Positions 62,955 through 64,000 of a stretch of DNA of 64,000 bases are shown here, in pieces. This stretch comes from Bacteroides congonensis (GTDB taxonomy: Bacteria; Bacteroidota; Bacteroidia; Bacteroidales; Bacteroidaceae), in assembly GCF_900130125.1 (NCBI RefSeq), contig NZ_FQXY01000011.1, positions 1,244,748 through 1,308,747 on the forward strand, written 5' to 3'. A program made the position numbers and the translations under genes. The notes under the pieces are model-generated. The model did no database searches and was not told where the DNA came from. It worked only from the letters and a program-made list of their open reading frames with translations. Position 1 is the stretch's first letter. Every line of letters begins with the position of its first letter.

Positions 62955-63150
62955 CGTTCCATACAGGAAGCCCGAAAGCAGGAATGATTTCTTTCTTCCT
63001 ATTCTTGTTCCTTTCAATCTTTCCACAAAGACGGACAGTTTTCTTTCCCGATTGAAAGACTGTTTTCTTTCAATCATTCCATCCGGCTTGTATTCCTGCT
63101 TTCTTGAAAGATTGCAATCTTGAAATCTTGTTTTCAAGTTTTCAAAACCG
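62955..63150. repeat. Cluster of CTTTCAATC-type repeats, element 2
   Basis: Several copies of CTTTCAATC and GATTGAAAG in both directions, at the same place as the cluster at 17621-17835 (between traA and mobA). The surrounding sequence is not otherwise strongly alike, so the motif itself is kept. Confidence 0.6.
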
Positions 63151-63255
63151 CTTTCTTTCCGTCCGCTTGCCGTTACATATTCCCATCCGTCCATATTGCT
63201 TTCTTTCTTAAATCCGGGACAAATAAACGTAGAAAAACAACCCGTTTCGAGATGT

Positions 63256-63289
63256 GTCCTCAAATGTCCTCGTTTGTCCTCATTTGTCC
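63256..63289 (+). repeat. Four-fold 10-bp GTCC repeat upstream of mobA, element 2
   Basis: GTCC at 63256, 63266, 63276 and 63286, exactly ten bases apart with TTT-rich spacers, as at 17873-17906. Confidence 0.78.
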
Positions 63290-63390
63290 TATAATCCGCT
63301 ATTTCACAGCATTTTTAATACCCGTTACTTTGCAACCGAAAGGTATCGGTCAGGCTAACCAAGCCCCCGCCGCCGGGAGCGTTCCAATAT

Positions 63391-63533
63391 CCGCTAACTC
63401 CAATCCGTCCGTAGGCGGATTTTTATTTGCACTGGCAAATAGCAAGGTGTGTTCTAAGCAGCTTGAAGTTCTTTCAGCAGCTTTGAACGCCTTGCCCGGA
63501 CGAAGCCGGGATAGGGTCACTCCGAAGTCGTAA
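63391..63533 (+). other. Putative oriT region of element 2
   Basis: GCTAACTCC, the inverted repeat AATCCG (63402-63407) / CGGATT (63416-63421), AGCAAGGTGTGTT (63441-63453) and TCACTCCGAAGTCGTAA (63517-63533) follow in the same order as in element 1, just upstream of mobA. The intervening bases differ, which supports that these blocks are functional. Confidence 0.6.
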
Positions 63534-63551
63534 CCCTTTAAAAAATGTAGC

Positions 63552-63989
63552 ATGAAACAGAAAAATGAAAATGCGCCCCGTCCGGGTGGCGCAGGACGCA
63601 AGCCCAAAGCAGACCCGGCAGTGTTCCGGTACTCTATCAGCTTCAATGCGATAGACCACTCCCGCTTTTTGGCATTGTTCGACCAGTCCGGTATGCGCAC
63701 GAAAGCGCATTTTATCACCGCCCGTATCTTCGGCGAACCGTTCAAAGTGATTAGAATCGACAAGGCGGCAGTCGAATATTATACCCGGCTGACCGCTTTA
63801 TATTCCCAGTACAGGGGAATTGCCGTGAATTACAATCAGGTGGTAAAGGCTCTCCATACCAATTTTTCAGAGAAGAAAGCTCTCGCTTTTCTCTATAAAC
63901 TGGAAAAGGCAACGATGGAACTTGCCGACCTGAACTGCCAAATTATTGAACTGACCCGTGAATTTGAAACAAGATGGTTGCAAAGATAA
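63552..63989 (+). CDS. mobA: Mobilisation protein MobA, element 2
   Basis: A 145-residue protein similar to that at 18179, with a basic start, AGRKPKADPAVFRYSISFNAIDHSRFLALF and a helical second half (GIAVNYNQVVKALHTNFSEKKALAFLYKLEKAT). It probably binds the adjacent oriT and works with the relaxase. It overlaps mobB by 16 bases. Confidence 0.85.
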   Translation: MKQKNENAPRPGGAGRKPKADPAVFRYSISFNAIDHSRFLALFDQSGMRTKAHFITARIFGEPFKVIRIDKAAVEYYTRLTALYSQYRGIAVNYNQVVKALHTNFSEKKALAFLYKLEKATMELADLNCQIIELTREFETRWLQR

Positions 63990-64000
63990 GCGTAGGCAGT
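63974..64000 (+). CDS. mobB: Relaxase MobB, start only (cut by window end)
   Basis: The first nine codons (MVAKISVGS) match the start of the relaxase at 18586 (MVAKISTGG), and the overlap with mobA is the same length. The rest lies outside the window. Confidence 0.75.

Larger units (their letters stand above)
38941..64000. mobile_element. Conjugative transposon 2, same family and orientation, right end outside window
   Basis: The gene order repeats that of the first element: integrase, ORF6N protein, ardA, DUF3873, variable cargo, traQ back to traA, oriT-like region, mobA, mobB. Proteins are closely similar but DNA differs at many silent positions and is lower in GC, so this is a separately evolved relative and not a fresh duplication. 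Extra genes compared with element 1 are radC, a 70-residue membrane protein, and a DUF3876-like lipoprotein. It has been invaded by an IS66 element and a group II intron. The window ends in mobB, so its right half is not visible. Confidence 0.8.

Overview
The window looks like a chromosomal stretch of a gut Bacteroidales bacterium (Bacteroides, Phocaeicola, Parabacteroides or a relative). The evidence is the CTnDOT/CTn341-type transfer genes, the TAnnTTTG type of promoter, the A-rich start regions and the Bacteroidetes-type tyrosine integrases. It holds two related conjugative transposons (integrative conjugative elements) in the same orientation, one after the other. Element 1 runs from before base 1 to about 38.9 kb. 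Element 2 runs from about 38.95 kb past the end of the window. I see no ribosomal RNA, no complete tRNA, no CRISPR array and no recognisable antibiotic-resistance gene.

Element 1. The tail of an ISL3/ISAon1-type insertion sequence (1-547) has removed the start of the integrase gene. Then come an ORF6N protein, ardA, a DUF3873 protein and a small conserved protein. A three-gene AT-rich cargo on the minus strand follows (ParA-like ATPase and two unknown proteins, 4349-6341). Next is the transfer operon on the minus strand, read from traA (17597) down to traQ (6426), and after an oriT-like region the mobA-mobB-mobC genes on the plus strand. A second AT-rich minus-strand cargo (21921-25281) carries a PDDEXK nuclease, a PHP-ATPase of TrlF type and a small protein. 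The DUF4099/DUF3945 gene and a topoisomerase III (Exc-like) follow. Two further AT-rich cargo blocks flank rteC, an Xis-like gene and a primase/helicase: radical SAM-DUF1934-like-AsnRS (29242-31922), and RibD-like/HxlR/radical SAM/PyrD (35788-38668).

Element 2 repeats the same plan with lower GC and many synonymous differences: intact integrase, ORF6N, radC, ardA, a truncated DUF3873, then a different cargo at the same site (a 959-residue NACHT-type ATPase with a C-terminal TOPRIM domain), then traQ to traA, oriT, mobA and the start of mobB. An IS66 element with perfect ends and an 8-bp target duplication separates traO from traQ. A group II intron with a reverse transcriptase sits inside traG, and traG also carries a separate 5-nt frameshift.

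The genes that appear broken are complementary. Element 1 lacks an intact integrase but has an intact TraG. Element 2 has an intact integrase but a broken TraG. The most notable candidate systems are the NACHT-TOPRIM protein, two radical SAM modules sharing the same palindromic operators next to an HxlR regulator, four-fold 10-bp GTCC repeats at equivalent places in both elements, and structured repeats that flank radC, ardA and the cargo site.
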